From: Chloroflexota bacterium
GTDB lineage: Bacteria; Chloroflexota; Chloroflexia; Chloroflexales; Chloroflexaceae
Direction of reading: 5' to 3'
NCBI GenBank assembly: GCA_030550625.1
Contig: JAUQOZ010000132.1
Coordinates: forward strand, 1 to 32,525
Length of the DNA stretch: 32,525 nucleotides
Shown here: one piece after another, positions 15,850 to 23,505 of the stretch
Position numbering within the stretch: position 1 is the first letter of the stretch
Layout of the letters: each line of letters starts with the position of its first letter
Position numbers and translations under genes: made by a program
Notes under the pieces: model-generated
Database searches by the model: none
What the model was told of the DNA's origin: nothing
What the model saw: only the letters and a program-made list of their open reading frames with translations

Positions 15850-17196
15850 ATGGTCGATATTATCGGCGGCGGCATTCTCGGGCTAAGCCTTGCGTATGAG
15901 CTGCTCAAGCGCGGCACACCGGTACGGGTGTGGGAGCGCGCCAGCACGCTTGGCGGGCTCATGGGCCGCACGCGCTTTCCTGAGCTTGGCGGGATGGAGT
16001 GCGATCGCTACTATCACGCGATCCTCAGCAGCGATCGCACCCTGATGAACCTGTTTGATGAGCTTGGACTGCGCAGCCGCTTGCGCTATACCGCGACCAA
16101 GATGGGCTTTTACCACGACGGCAACATCTACCCGATGTCAACGCCGCTCGAGTTTCTGCGCTTTCCACCGCTGCGCATGATCGATCGCTTGCGCCTCGCC
16201 TACACCATTCTTGCCTGCCGCCAGATCAAAGACTGGCGCCGCCTCGAACAACTCCCTGTCGCCGAGTGGCTCACCCGTCTCAGCGGTGAACGCACGGTGC
16301 GCCATGTGTGGGCGCCACTGCTGCGAGCCAAATTCGACGGCGATTTCAGCCAAGTGCCGGCCACCTACATCTGGTCGCGGCTGGTGCGTACCACCGATAC
16401 CCGCACCAAAGGCGGCAGCCAAGAGTTGATGTGCTACCTGCCCAACGGCTATCAAGAGCTGATCGATGCGCTGGCGGCGGCCATCCGGCAGCGCGGCGGC
16501 CAGATTGAGCTGAACGCGACGATCGACACGATCAAGGTTGAAGATGGGCGCGTCAGCGGGTTAGTGGTCAATGGTCACGAAATCCCCGCCGACCATGTGG
16601 TGATTACGGCCCAAACCCCGATTGCCCGCCGGTTGTTGCCGCCGGAAGCGGCAGCCGTATCAGCGCGGTGGGGCCAACTCGATGGCTTTTTGGGCATTGT
16701 CTGCATGCTGGTCGTGCTGCGCCGCCGGCTGACGCCCTACTACACCCTCAATATCACCGACGAGCGCATTCCGTTCACCGGCGTCATCGAGACAACCAAC
16801 TTGATCGATCCGCAGTATGTAGGCGGGTATCACCTCGTCTACCTGCCGAAATACGTCGCCGCCGACAGCCGGTTTGCCCGCATGCCTGACGATGAGTTGC
16901 GCCACGTCTTCCTCGGCTATCTGCGGCAGATGTTCCCCGATCTGCGCGACGATGACATCGCTGCGATCCGGATCGGGCGAGAACGGTATGTGGAGCCAAT
17001 CCACCCGATTGGCGCAACCGACTTGATCCCGCCGATTACCACTGACATTCACGGTCTGTTCCTTGCCAATACGGGCCAAATCTACCCGCAACTCACCAAC
17101 GGCGAATCGGTCTGCGCCTTTGCGCGCTCGGTAACAGAACAGATTCAGCCGATCGTTACCCGGCATCCGTCGGCAGCCGCTTTATCACTCGCCTGA
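15850..17196 (+). CDS. FAD-dependent amine-oxidase-like oxidoreductase
   Basis: This 448-residue flavoprotein has the dinucleotide-binding start VDIIGGGILGLSLAYEL followed by WERASTLGGLMGR, as in protoporphyrinogen oxidase, phytoene desaturase and UDP-galactopyranose mutase relatives. A C-terminal FAD contact is seen near LFLANTGQIYPQLTNGES. It is not a standard UDP-galactopyranose mutase, nor a carotenoid desaturase by its neighbours. The job in the glycan locus is unknown; oxidation of a sugar or lipid intermediate is possible. Three in-frame ATGs exist (15814, 15841, 15850); AAGGGAG at 15834-15840 best serves 15850, which also starts right at the fold. The next gene begins 8 bases after its stop. 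Confidence 0.78.
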   Translation: MVDIIGGGILGLSLAYELLKRGTPVRVWERASTLGGLMGRTRFPELGGMECDRYYHAILSSDRTLMNLFDELGLRSRLRYTATKMGFYHDGNIYPMSTPLEFLRFPPLRMIDRLRLAYTILACRQIKDWRRLEQLPVAEWLTRLSGERTVRHVWAPLLRAKFDGDFSQVPATYIWSRLVRTTDTRTKGGSQELMCYLPNGYQELIDALAAAIRQRGGQIELNATIDTIKVEDGRVSGLVVNGHEIPADHVVITAQTPIARRLLPPEAAAVSARWGQLDGFLGIVCMLVVLRRRLTPYYTLNITDERIPFTGVIETTNLIDPQYVGGYHLVYLPKYVAADSRFARMPDDELRHVFLGYLRQMFPDLRDDDIAAIRIGRERYVEPIHPIGATDLIPPITTDIHGLFLANTGQIYPQLTNGESVCAFARSVTEQIQPIVTRHPSAAALSLA

Positions 17197-17204
17197 GGTG
17201 ACGT

Positions 17205-18683
17205 ATGAGCCTGACTAGTGTTGAGCTAACCAAACCAACCGCCACTCATTCTAGCCGCGAGGTGATTTCGTACCGGAGGCTGGCGCTGATCGGTGCGCTG
17301 ATGGCAGGCGACGCAATGGTGATTACCTTGAGCTTTCTGCTCGCGTATGCGGTGCGCTTCTTCACCAACTTGCCCATCTTCGCCGAAGGCGCCATGCAAC
17401 CAGAGTTTTATAGTCTCTTGATTGCAATGCTAGTGCCCAGCTGGATCGCGCTCTTTGCGATGCATGGGCTGTACCAGCGCACGGCGCTGTTCAACGGCAC
17501 CCACGAATACAATCAGGTCTTCAATGCCGCCAGCAAAGGGATGCTGTTGGTCGTCATGCTTACCTTCTTCTTGCCGGATATTGTCGTGGCCCGCGGCTGG
17601 CTGGTGATGAGCTGGATCCTCTCGTTTAGCTTGACGATCGCGTGGCGGTTCGGCTTCCGCCGCATCGTATACTGGTTGCGGCGGCGTGGCCATCTGCTTG
17701 AGCGTGTCTTGTTGGTCGGCGCTACGGAAGAGGGCCGGGCGATTGCCGAGCAGTTGCTGGCCGAGCAACGGGCTGGCGCGCAGATTGTGGGCTTTATTGA
17801 TGACCGGTTGCCGGTGGGAAGCGAAGTGATCGCTGGCAAGGTGCGGGTATTAGGAACAACCACTGATTTTGCGCGACTGGTTAGAGAACAGAATGTTGAG
17901 ACGATTATTATTGCCGATACCAACTTGATCCGCGAACGCCTGATCAACCTCAACGGCGCTATGGATCTGCTGAATCAACTCGAAGTGCGGTTGGCGCCGG
18001 GGTTGTTTGACCTGCTCACAATTGGCGTGCAGGTGCGCGAGCAAGGCGCAGTGCCGCTCTTGAGCCTCAACAAGACGCGCATTACCGGCTTGCATGCAAT
18101 TGGCAAGACGATTATCGACCGGGTAGGGGCGCTGGTTGGCCTCATCTTGCTCGCGCCGCTGTTTCTGATCGTTGCCATCGCGATTAAGCTCGATAGTCCC
18201 GGCCCGATCTTCCACCGCCGGCGCGTGATCGGGGTCGGCTACCGCGAGTTCGATGCCTTCAAGTTCCGCACGATGTACGTTGACGGCGATCAGCGCCTCA
18301 CACCGGAACAGCGGGAAACATTGCGCACCCACGGCAAGCTGAAGGACGATCCCCGGATTACGCCGATCGGTCGCTTTTTGCGCCGCACGAGCATTGATGA
18401 GCTCCCGCAACTCTTCAATGTGTTGCTGGGCCAGATGAGCTTGGTTGGGCCGCGCATGATCACCGCTAGCGAAATGCACCACTTTGGGCGCTGGCAGCAT
18501 AACTTGTTGACCGTGCGACCGGGCTTGACCGGGTTGTGGCAGATCAGCGGGCGGAGCAATCTCGGTTATGAGCATCGCGTCCGGCTCGATATGCACTACA
18601 TCCGCAACTATTCGATCTGGTTAGACCTGTTGATTATCTATCACACTATCCCGGCGCTCTTGAAAGGCGAAGGAGCATATTGA
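17205..18683 (+). CDS. Polyprenyl-phosphate sugar-1-phosphate transferase
   Basis: This 492-residue enzyme begins glycan assembly by moving a sugar-1-phosphate from a nucleotide donor to undecaprenyl phosphate at the inner membrane. Four N-terminal helices span about residues 25-150, a CoA-binding-like Rossmann domain runs about 160-290 (RVLLVGATEEGRAI), and a fifth hydrophobic stretch (LVGLILLAPLFLIVAIAI) leads into the catalytic domain. That domain has KLDSPGPIFHRRRVIG, FKFRTM, SIDELPQLFNVLLG and RPGLTGLWQISGR, all diagnostic of the WcaJ/WbaP family. The sugar is probably glucose, galactose or an aminosugar and cannot be decided here. This is the initiating enzyme of the locus. Confidence 0.92.
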   Translation: MSLTSVELTKPTATHSSREVISYRRLALIGALMAGDAMVITLSFLLAYAVRFFTNLPIFAEGAMQPEFYSLLIAMLVPSWIALFAMHGLYQRTALFNGTHEYNQVFNAASKGMLLVVMLTFFLPDIVVARGWLVMSWILSFSLTIAWRFGFRRIVYWLRRRGHLLERVLLVGATEEGRAIAEQLLAEQRAGAQIVGFIDDRLPVGSEVIAGKVRVLGTTTDFARLVREQNVETIIIADTNLIRERLINLNGAMDLLNQLEVRLAPGLFDLLTIGVQVREQGAVPLLSLNKTRITGLHAIGKTIIDRVGALVGLILLAPLFLIVAIAIKLDSPGPIFHRRRVIGVGYREFDAFKFRTMYVDGDQRLTPEQRETLRTHGKLKDDPRITPIGRFLRRTSIDELPQLFNVLLGQMSLVGPRMITASEMHHFGRWQHNLLTVRPGLTGLWQISGRSNLGYEHRVRLDMHYIRNYSIWLDLLIIYHTIPALLKGEGAY

Positions 18684-18712
18684 TCATACGTCATAGCACG
18701 GGGAGGGGAGCT

Positions 18713-19747
18713 ATGGAACAACGGACACTACGGGCAGCGGTGATCGGAGTCGGCAGCATGGGGCGCAACCATGCGCGCGTCTACGCGAGTATGCCGGGGG
18801 TCGAACTGGTCGCGGTCTGCGACACCAACCTCGCGGCTGCAAACAGTCTGGCCAGCATCTACCGCTGTCACGTTTACACCGATTACCACGACATGCTGAG
18901 CAGCGAGGATCTCGATCTCGTGTCGGTAGTGGTGCCAACCAAATACCACTTTGCAGTGGCGAGCGCGGTGATTGGGCATGGCGTGCATGTGCTGATTGAA
19001 AAACCAATTGCTGCGACCGTCGAGCAGGGTTGGATGCTGATCGAGGCGGCGCAGCGGCAAGGCGTGATCCTCACCGTTGGTCACATCGAGCGGTTTAACC
19101 CGGCGATCATCGCGCTGAAAGAGCAATTGAACAACCACGAGTTAGGCAACCTATTCCAGATTATGTCACGCCGAGTCGGCCCCTTCCCGGCCCGGATTAT
19201 GGATGTCGGCGTCGTGGTTGATCTCGCGACACACGAGATCGATATTCTCAACTACCTGATCGGCTCACCGATCACGCGGATGCATGTCGAGTTGCACCGC
19301 CACTTGCACCAGAGCCATGAAGATATGCTCTCGGCGCTGCTGCGGTTTGAAAATGGCATGATCGGCGTGCTCGACATTAACTGGCTGACGCCGACCAAAA
19401 TCCGCGAACTGAGCGTCGTTGGCGAGCGGGGGATGTTCGTGGCCAACTACCTTACCCAAGACCTGACCTTCTACGAGAACGATTCGTGCCAAGGGCGGGC
19501 GTGGCCGGAATTGGCGCTGATTGGGGTCAGCGAGGGGCGCAGCATCCGGCTGAAGGTGCCGCGCCGCGAACCGCTGTACGAAGAGCTGCGCAGCTTTTGC
19601 GAAGCAGTGCGAACCGGCGCCGAGCCAGCCGTCAGCGGTGAGGCAGGCGTGGCGGCGCTGGCCATTGCCAATCAGATCGTCGAAGTCGGCTTGCGCGAAC
19701 AACCGGCAGCGGGATTGATTGAGCGGGCGTTGGCCGTGGGGATGTAG
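18713..19747 (+). CDS. Gfo/Idh/MocA family sugar dehydrogenase
   Basis: This NAD(P)-dependent oxidoreductase of 344 residues probably oxidises a hydroxyl of a nucleotide-sugar. AAVIGVGSMGRNHARVYA is the Rossmann motif, EKPIAATVEQGWML carries the conserved EKP lysine, and DLATHEIDILNYLIG holds the family's His. GHIERFNPAI resembles the UDP-GlcNAc 3-dehydrogenase (GnnA-like) branch, which fits the aminotransferase four genes upstream in the same run. The ORF track begins at a TTG overlapping the previous stop; the ATG after GGGAGGGGAG is a far better start. It is the last gene of the glycan locus and ends at a convergent hairpin. Confidence 0.85.
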   Translation: MEQRTLRAAVIGVGSMGRNHARVYASMPGVELVAVCDTNLAAANSLASIYRCHVYTDYHDMLSSEDLDLVSVVVPTKYHFAVASAVIGHGVHVLIEKPIAATVEQGWMLIEAAQRQGVILTVGHIERFNPAIIALKEQLNNHELGNLFQIMSRRVGPFPARIMDVGVVVDLATHEIDILNYLIGSPITRMHVELHRHLHQSHEDMLSALLRFENGMIGVLDINWLTPTKIRELSVVGERGMFVANYLTQDLTFYENDSCQGRAWPELALIGVSEGRSIRLKVPRREPLYEELRSFCEAVRTGAEPAVSGEAGVAALAIANQIVEVGLREQPAAGLIERALAVGM

Positions 19748-19756
19748 GGCAGATCT

Positions 19757-19787
19757 GGTACGGGCGGGTTTCCAACCTGCCCGTACC
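19757..19787. terminator. Bidirectional hairpin between convergent genes
   Basis: GGTACGGGCGGG and CCTGCCCGTACC form a 12-bp stem with one G-T wobble around a 7-base loop (TTTCCAA). It is centred in the 45-base gap between two converging genes, so it can end both transcripts. The shape also resembles palindromic intergenic repeats of Chloroflexota genomes, from memory. Confidence 0.7.
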
Positions 19788-19792
19788 CTATC

Positions 19793-21358
19793 TCACAGCG
19801 ATCGCTTGAGCCGGTAGCCAGCGGCTTCGCGATCCCATGCGTTACCAACCCCCTCAGCTTTGAGTTTGTACTTCTCGACCCGCTCGGTCGCCGTTTTGGG
19901 CAAACTGTCGCGGAATTCGATGTAGCGGGGCACGGCGAAATAGGCCAGCCGTTCTTCGCACCAGCGCACCAACTCGAGCGGATCGAGCGTCGCGCCGGGG
20001 CGCAGCACCACCACGACCTTAACCTCTTCTTCACCCAATTCGCTCGGCACACCGACCGCGGCGCTCTCAAGCACGGCTGGATGCGCGTTGACGGCTCGCT
20101 CAACTTCCCACGACGAAATATTCTCACCGCGCCGCCGGATTGACTGCTTGATCCGGTCGATGAAGATTGCGTACCCCGCTTCGTCGAGCTGGCCAAGATC
20201 GCCGGTATGGAACCAGCCGCCGCGCATTGCCGTCGCCGTCTGCTCAGGCTGCCGGTAATACCCCATCATGATGAGGTTCTCGCGCTGCGGGCGAATCGCA
20301 ATCTCGCCGGGAAGGCCGGGCGGGAGCGGGGTGTCGTCGGGGCCAACGATCGCCAATTCAAATCCCGGCATAGCGGTACCGAAAGTACCCACCCGCACCG
20401 CATCGCGTGGGTTAGCGACACAAAAACCGGCAGTCTCGGTCAGACCATACCCTTCGATGATCGTCAAACCAAACCGCGCTTCAAACGCGCGCCACAGATC
20501 GGGCGGGGTCGCCGCGCAGGCCGCTATGCGCACCCGGTGGGCGCGGTCATCGGGAGAGGGCGGCTGCTTCATCAAGATCGGGATCATCGCGGCTAGCAGA
20601 TTGCAGATGGTCGCGCCCAAATCGGCCAATTGCCGCCAATAGCGCGAGGCGCTGAAGTGTTCGAGCAGCGCGATGGTTGTGCCGCGATAGATCGCCGGCA
20701 ACACGGTATGGGCCTGCGCATTGATGTGAAAGAGCGGCAGACTAGTACCGAAAACATCATCCGCCGTTGCCCCAATCATCACATCAGCAAAGAGCGCTGC
20801 CGAATGGAGATAGGCGTGATGGTTGAGCATCACCCCCTTGGGCGGGCCGGTGGTGCCAGAGGTGTAGAGAATACTGTGTAGATCAGTGGCATTGCCGGGA
20901 GTGGGATCGGCATGCCGCGCTGCGGCGAGCAGCTCGTGCCATGCAAGGCTGCCCGGCGCTGCCGCTTCACCCCGCACCAACAGATGGCGCAACGCCGGCA
21001 AGCGATCGCGCATCGCTACAACCCGCTCGACTAACGGTTGCTCGATGACCAACGCTGTCGCGCCGGCATGATCGAGGATGTAGTGGAGGACGTCGCCTTT
21101 GAGATGAATGTTGATCGGCACCGTCACAGCGCCAAGACAGGCGCAACCAAACCATGCCCAGAGGTAATCGGGCGTATTGCCAAGCATCAGCGCCACCCGA
21201 TCACCGGAACGTACACCGAGATCGGCCAAGACGCCGGCGGCGCGCCGGGCCAGTTCGGCTGCCTCGGCGTAGCGCCACTGCTGATCGGCAAAGCGGAGGA
21301 AGACGCGATCAGGCTGGCGTTCGGCTTGCGAGTCGAGAGCGTGCCAGAGTGTCTGCAT
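19793..21358 (-). CDS. AMP-forming acyl-CoA synthetase
   Basis: This 521-residue adenylate-forming enzyme activates a carboxylic acid with ATP and CoA in the cytoplasm, in the CaiC-like (carnitine/crotonobetaine-CoA ligase) style. Core motifs are present: SILYTSGTTGPPKGVML for ATP, GYGLTETAGF, HTGDLG and RRRGENISSWEVE. Near the C-terminus, LPKTATERVEKYKL replaces the usual G-K of the A10 motif by E-R, so the adenylation lysine may be shifted or missing. The ORF track starts at TTG 21379; ATG 21358 is preferred as it begins the family's usual N-terminus, though neither has a clear ribosome site. A TACAAT lies upstream. The substrate is unknown and it is not obviously tied to the PPK2 unit. Confidence 0.85.
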   Translation of the reverse strand: MQTLWHALDSQAERQPDRVFLRFADQQWRYAEAAELARRAAGVLADLGVRSGDRVALMLGNTPDYLWAWFGCACLGAVTVPINIHLKGDVLHYILDHAGATALVIEQPLVERVVAMRDRLPALRHLLVRGEAAAPGSLAWHELLAAARHADPTPGNATDLHSILYTSGTTGPPKGVMLNHHAYLHSAALFADVMIGATADDVFGTSLPLFHINAQAHTVLPAIYRGTTIALLEHFSASRYWRQLADLGATICNLLAAMIPILMKQPPSPDDRAHRVRIAACAATPPDLWRAFEARFGLTIIEGYGLTETAGFCVANPRDAVRVGTFGTAMPGFELAIVGPDDTPLPPGLPGEIAIRPQRENLIMMGYYRQPEQTATAMRGGWFHTGDLGQLDEAGYAIFIDRIKQSIRRRGENISSWEVERAVNAHPAVLESAAVGVPSELGEEEVKVVVVLRPGATLDPLELVRWCEERLAYFAVPRYIEFRDSLPKTATERVEKYKLKAEGVGNAWDREAAGYRLKRSL

Positions 21359-21399
21359 AGGCGGATTAGTACAACTCAACGCGGATGATGGATGGGTCT

Positions 21400-21405
21400 A
21401 TTGTA
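21400..21405 (-). promoter_or_regulatory. Possible -10 box of the acyl-CoA ligase gene
   Basis: TACAAT on the minus strand lies 42 bases before the ATG at 21358. No good -35 hexamer is seen at the right distance, so this is only a weak hint that the ligase has its own promoter within the 77-base gap. Confidence 0.25.
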
Positions 21406-21435
21406 CCGCATGTTGGGGTGACGCATGCATTGCGG

Positions 21436-21861
21436 TTACGGTCGTTCGCGTTCACCCATCGCGGCCAGCAACTGCTCATCGCGGCAATCGCTGCCGATAC
21501 TGAGCACAGCAAGCCAACCCACGCCAGCAACCACCAACGCCAACGGTAGCCACGATGCGCCGAGCGCCGGCCAGAACGCACTGAGGGTAGTGACCGCGCC
21601 GCTACCATGCAATTGGTACCATTGCACGCCTAGGCCCATCAAGCCAAACGCGCTGACTTGCAACGGGCGCAGGCGCGGGCCATCGATCCGGCACGAGATA
21701 GCCGATCGTTGGCGCACGTGGGCAATGATCCCGCCGCCGATCAGGCTCAAGGCCACACCCATGCCACCACCACCGGGGCCAAGCGCTAGCTCTAACCCGA
21801 TCGCGACCAGCAACCCCGCTATGATGGCCATACTCCAACGCACCCAGCGATAGGCAACCAT
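21436..21861 (-). CDS. Small unknown membrane protein
   Basis: I do not recognise this 141-residue protein. Hydrophobic segments are seen at about residues 8-28, 31-47, 68-84 and 102-122; between the second and third lies a basic loop (HVRQRSAISCRIDGPRLRP). The Gly-rich GPGGGGMGVAL joins helices one and two. It starts 6 bases after the PPK2 stop on the same strand, so it is the third gene of that operon. The small number of charged residues in the helices does not suggest a transporter of ions. The gene is likely real given its spacing and codon pattern, but no function can be stated. Confidence 0.6.
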   Translation of the reverse strand: MVAYRWVRWSMAIIAGLLVAIGLELALGPGGGGMGVALSLIGGGIIAHVRQRSAISCRIDGPRLRPLQVSAFGLMGLGVQWYQLHGSGAVTTLSAFWPALGASWLPLALVVAGVGWLAVLSIGSDCRDEQLLAAMGERERP

Positions 21862-21867
21862 CGTCTG

Positions 21868-23505
21868 CTACTCCAATTTCACCGGCCCCAACTCAGCCTC
21901 AAGCACATGTACCGCCGTGCGCAAGACCTTAATGCGGGCATACTTCTTATCTTCCGCCTCGACGATCGTCCACGGCGCGAACGGCGTGCTGGTACGCAAT
22001 AGCATCTCATCGGCTGCTTCGAGATAGAGCGGCCACTTCTCGCGGTTGCGCCAATCTTCATCGGTCAATTTCCATGCCTTATACGGCACATTTTGGCGCT
22101 CTTCAAACCGGCGCAGTTGCTCTTCAGGGCTGATATGCAGCCAGAACTTAGCGATAATTGCGCCGAAATCGACCAACTGGCGCTCGAACTGGTTAATCTC
22201 GGCATAGGCGCGCCGCCACTCATCGGGCCGGGCAAAGCCTTCGACTCGTTCGACCAGCACCCTCCCGTACCATGAACGATCAAAGACGGCAAACTGGCCA
22301 CGGGGCGGCAAGCGGCGCCAGAAGCGATAGAGATAGTGACGCGCTTTGTCGTCGCCAGCCGGCGCAGCAATCGCATGCACCGTATAGGCGCGCGGATCAA
22401 GTTCAGCGGTTAGGCGTTGGATCGCGCCGCCTTTGCCGGCGGCATCCCAACCTTCAAACACAAACACGACCGGACGTTTCTGATGGTAGACTTGCAAACC
22501 GAGCAGATACAGTTTGGCCTGCAACTGTTTCAACTCGCGGTGATACACATCATCATCAAGGCGCAAACTCAGATCGACCCGCTGCAACGGCCCCGCCGCG
22601 CGCAGCAGCGGCGCAGCGGGCGTGGTGACGACTGGCGTCGGGGCCGATTCGAGCTGGTGATTCGTCGTGGCAACGGGCATAGCAACCACTGCTGCCGGTT
22701 TACCATCAGCCGCGCTTATCGCCGGCATCCGGATCGCCACATTATAGCGTCGCAACCCCACCCCACTATCGTCAATGCTGGCGCCGCGATCAGTGGCAGT
22801 GATCCCTAACCGGCTTTCCAATGCCCCGACAATAATTTGCAGCACTGTCACGCGCGCATAGCGTTTGTCAGCCGCCGGAATGATGTGCCACGGCGCAAAG
22901 GCGGTATCGGTGCGAGCCAGCATCTCTTCAACTGCGCGGTAGACCCGCTTGTAGTGCCGGTTCTGCCAGCGATCCTCTTCCGTCACCCGCCACGCATTGA
23001 GGGGATCGGCCAAGAGCTTGGCAAACCGGCGTGATTGCTGTTTTTTCGTGATGTGCAGCCAAAATTTAAGAATAAGCGCGCCATCGTCAGCCAATTGGCG
23101 CTCGAAGATCACTGCATCTTCGCAGCGCGTGCGCCACTGATCGCGGTCGCCGTTCGTCGTGTAGGCAGCTAACAATTCGCGATACCACGAACGATCAAAG
23201 AAGGTCATCTGGCCATAACTCGGCACCTTCAGCCAGAAGCGGTACAACCACGGATACTGTTGCTCGTAGGTGCGCGGCGGTGTAATCGAGTGAACACGAA
23301 AGCCACGCGGATCGAGACGGCGGGTCAGGGTGGCGATTGTGCGCGCTTTAGCGGTACCGGCCCAACCTTCAAAGACGAAGATTGTCGGGATGCGAGCCTC
23401 AAGCAGCATCTGCTCAAGATCAAAGAGTCGCGCCTGCAATTCGGGCGCAGTCTGCTGATATTCCTCTTTGCTGAGCGTCACATCGGTAATACAGCGATCA
23501 AGCAT
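21868..23505 (-). CDS. ppk2: Tandem-domain PPK2, polyphosphate:AMP phosphotransferase-like
   Basis: This 545-residue protein has two PPK2 domains, about 20-235 and 305-540, joined by an Ala/Thr/Val-rich linker. Two-domain members of the family phosphorylate AMP to ADP with polyphosphate. The second domain has a canonical Walker A, FEGWDAAGKGGAI with Lys358, and FDRSWYGRVLVERV. The first has a degenerate loop, FEGWAGTAKARTI: Lys53 is kept but the catalytic Asp and the glycines are gone, so it is probably structural or regulatory. The ORF track begins 24 codons early; this ATG follows AAGGA and overlaps the stop of the HD-GYP gene by 8 bases, implying coupled translation. Confidence 0.88.
   Translation of the reverse strand: MLDRCITDVTLSKEEYQQTAPELQARLFDLEQMLLEARIPTIFVFEGWAGTAKARTIATLTRRLDPRGFRVHSITPPRTYEQQYPWLYRFWLKVPSYGQMTFFDRSWYRELLAAYTTNGDRDQWRTRCEDAVIFERQLADDGALILKFWLHITKKQQSRRFAKLLADPLNAWRVTEEDRWQNRHYKRVYRAVEEMLARTDTAFAPWHIIPAADKRYARVTVLQIIVGALESRLGITATDRGASIDDSGVGLRRYNVAIRMPAISAADGKPAAVVAMPVATTNHQLESAPTPVVTTPAAPLLRAAGPLQRVDLSLRLDDDVYHRELKQLQAKLYLLGLQVYHQKRPVVFVFEGWDAAGKGGAIQRLTAELDPRAYTVHAIAAPAGDDKARHYLYRFWRRLPPRGQFAVFDRSWYGRVLVERVEGFARPDEWRRAYAEINQFERQLVDFGAIIAKFWLHISPEEQLRRFEERQNVPYKAWKLTDEDWRNREKWPLYLEAADEMLLRTSTPFAPWTIVEAEDKKYARIKVLRTAVHVLEAELGPVKLE

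Noticed and set aside
17850-18596. 248-codon minus-strand ORF under the sugar-phosphate transferase gene
   Set aside because: It is a shadow of the strongly conserved catalytic domain on the plus strand and has no domain of its own.
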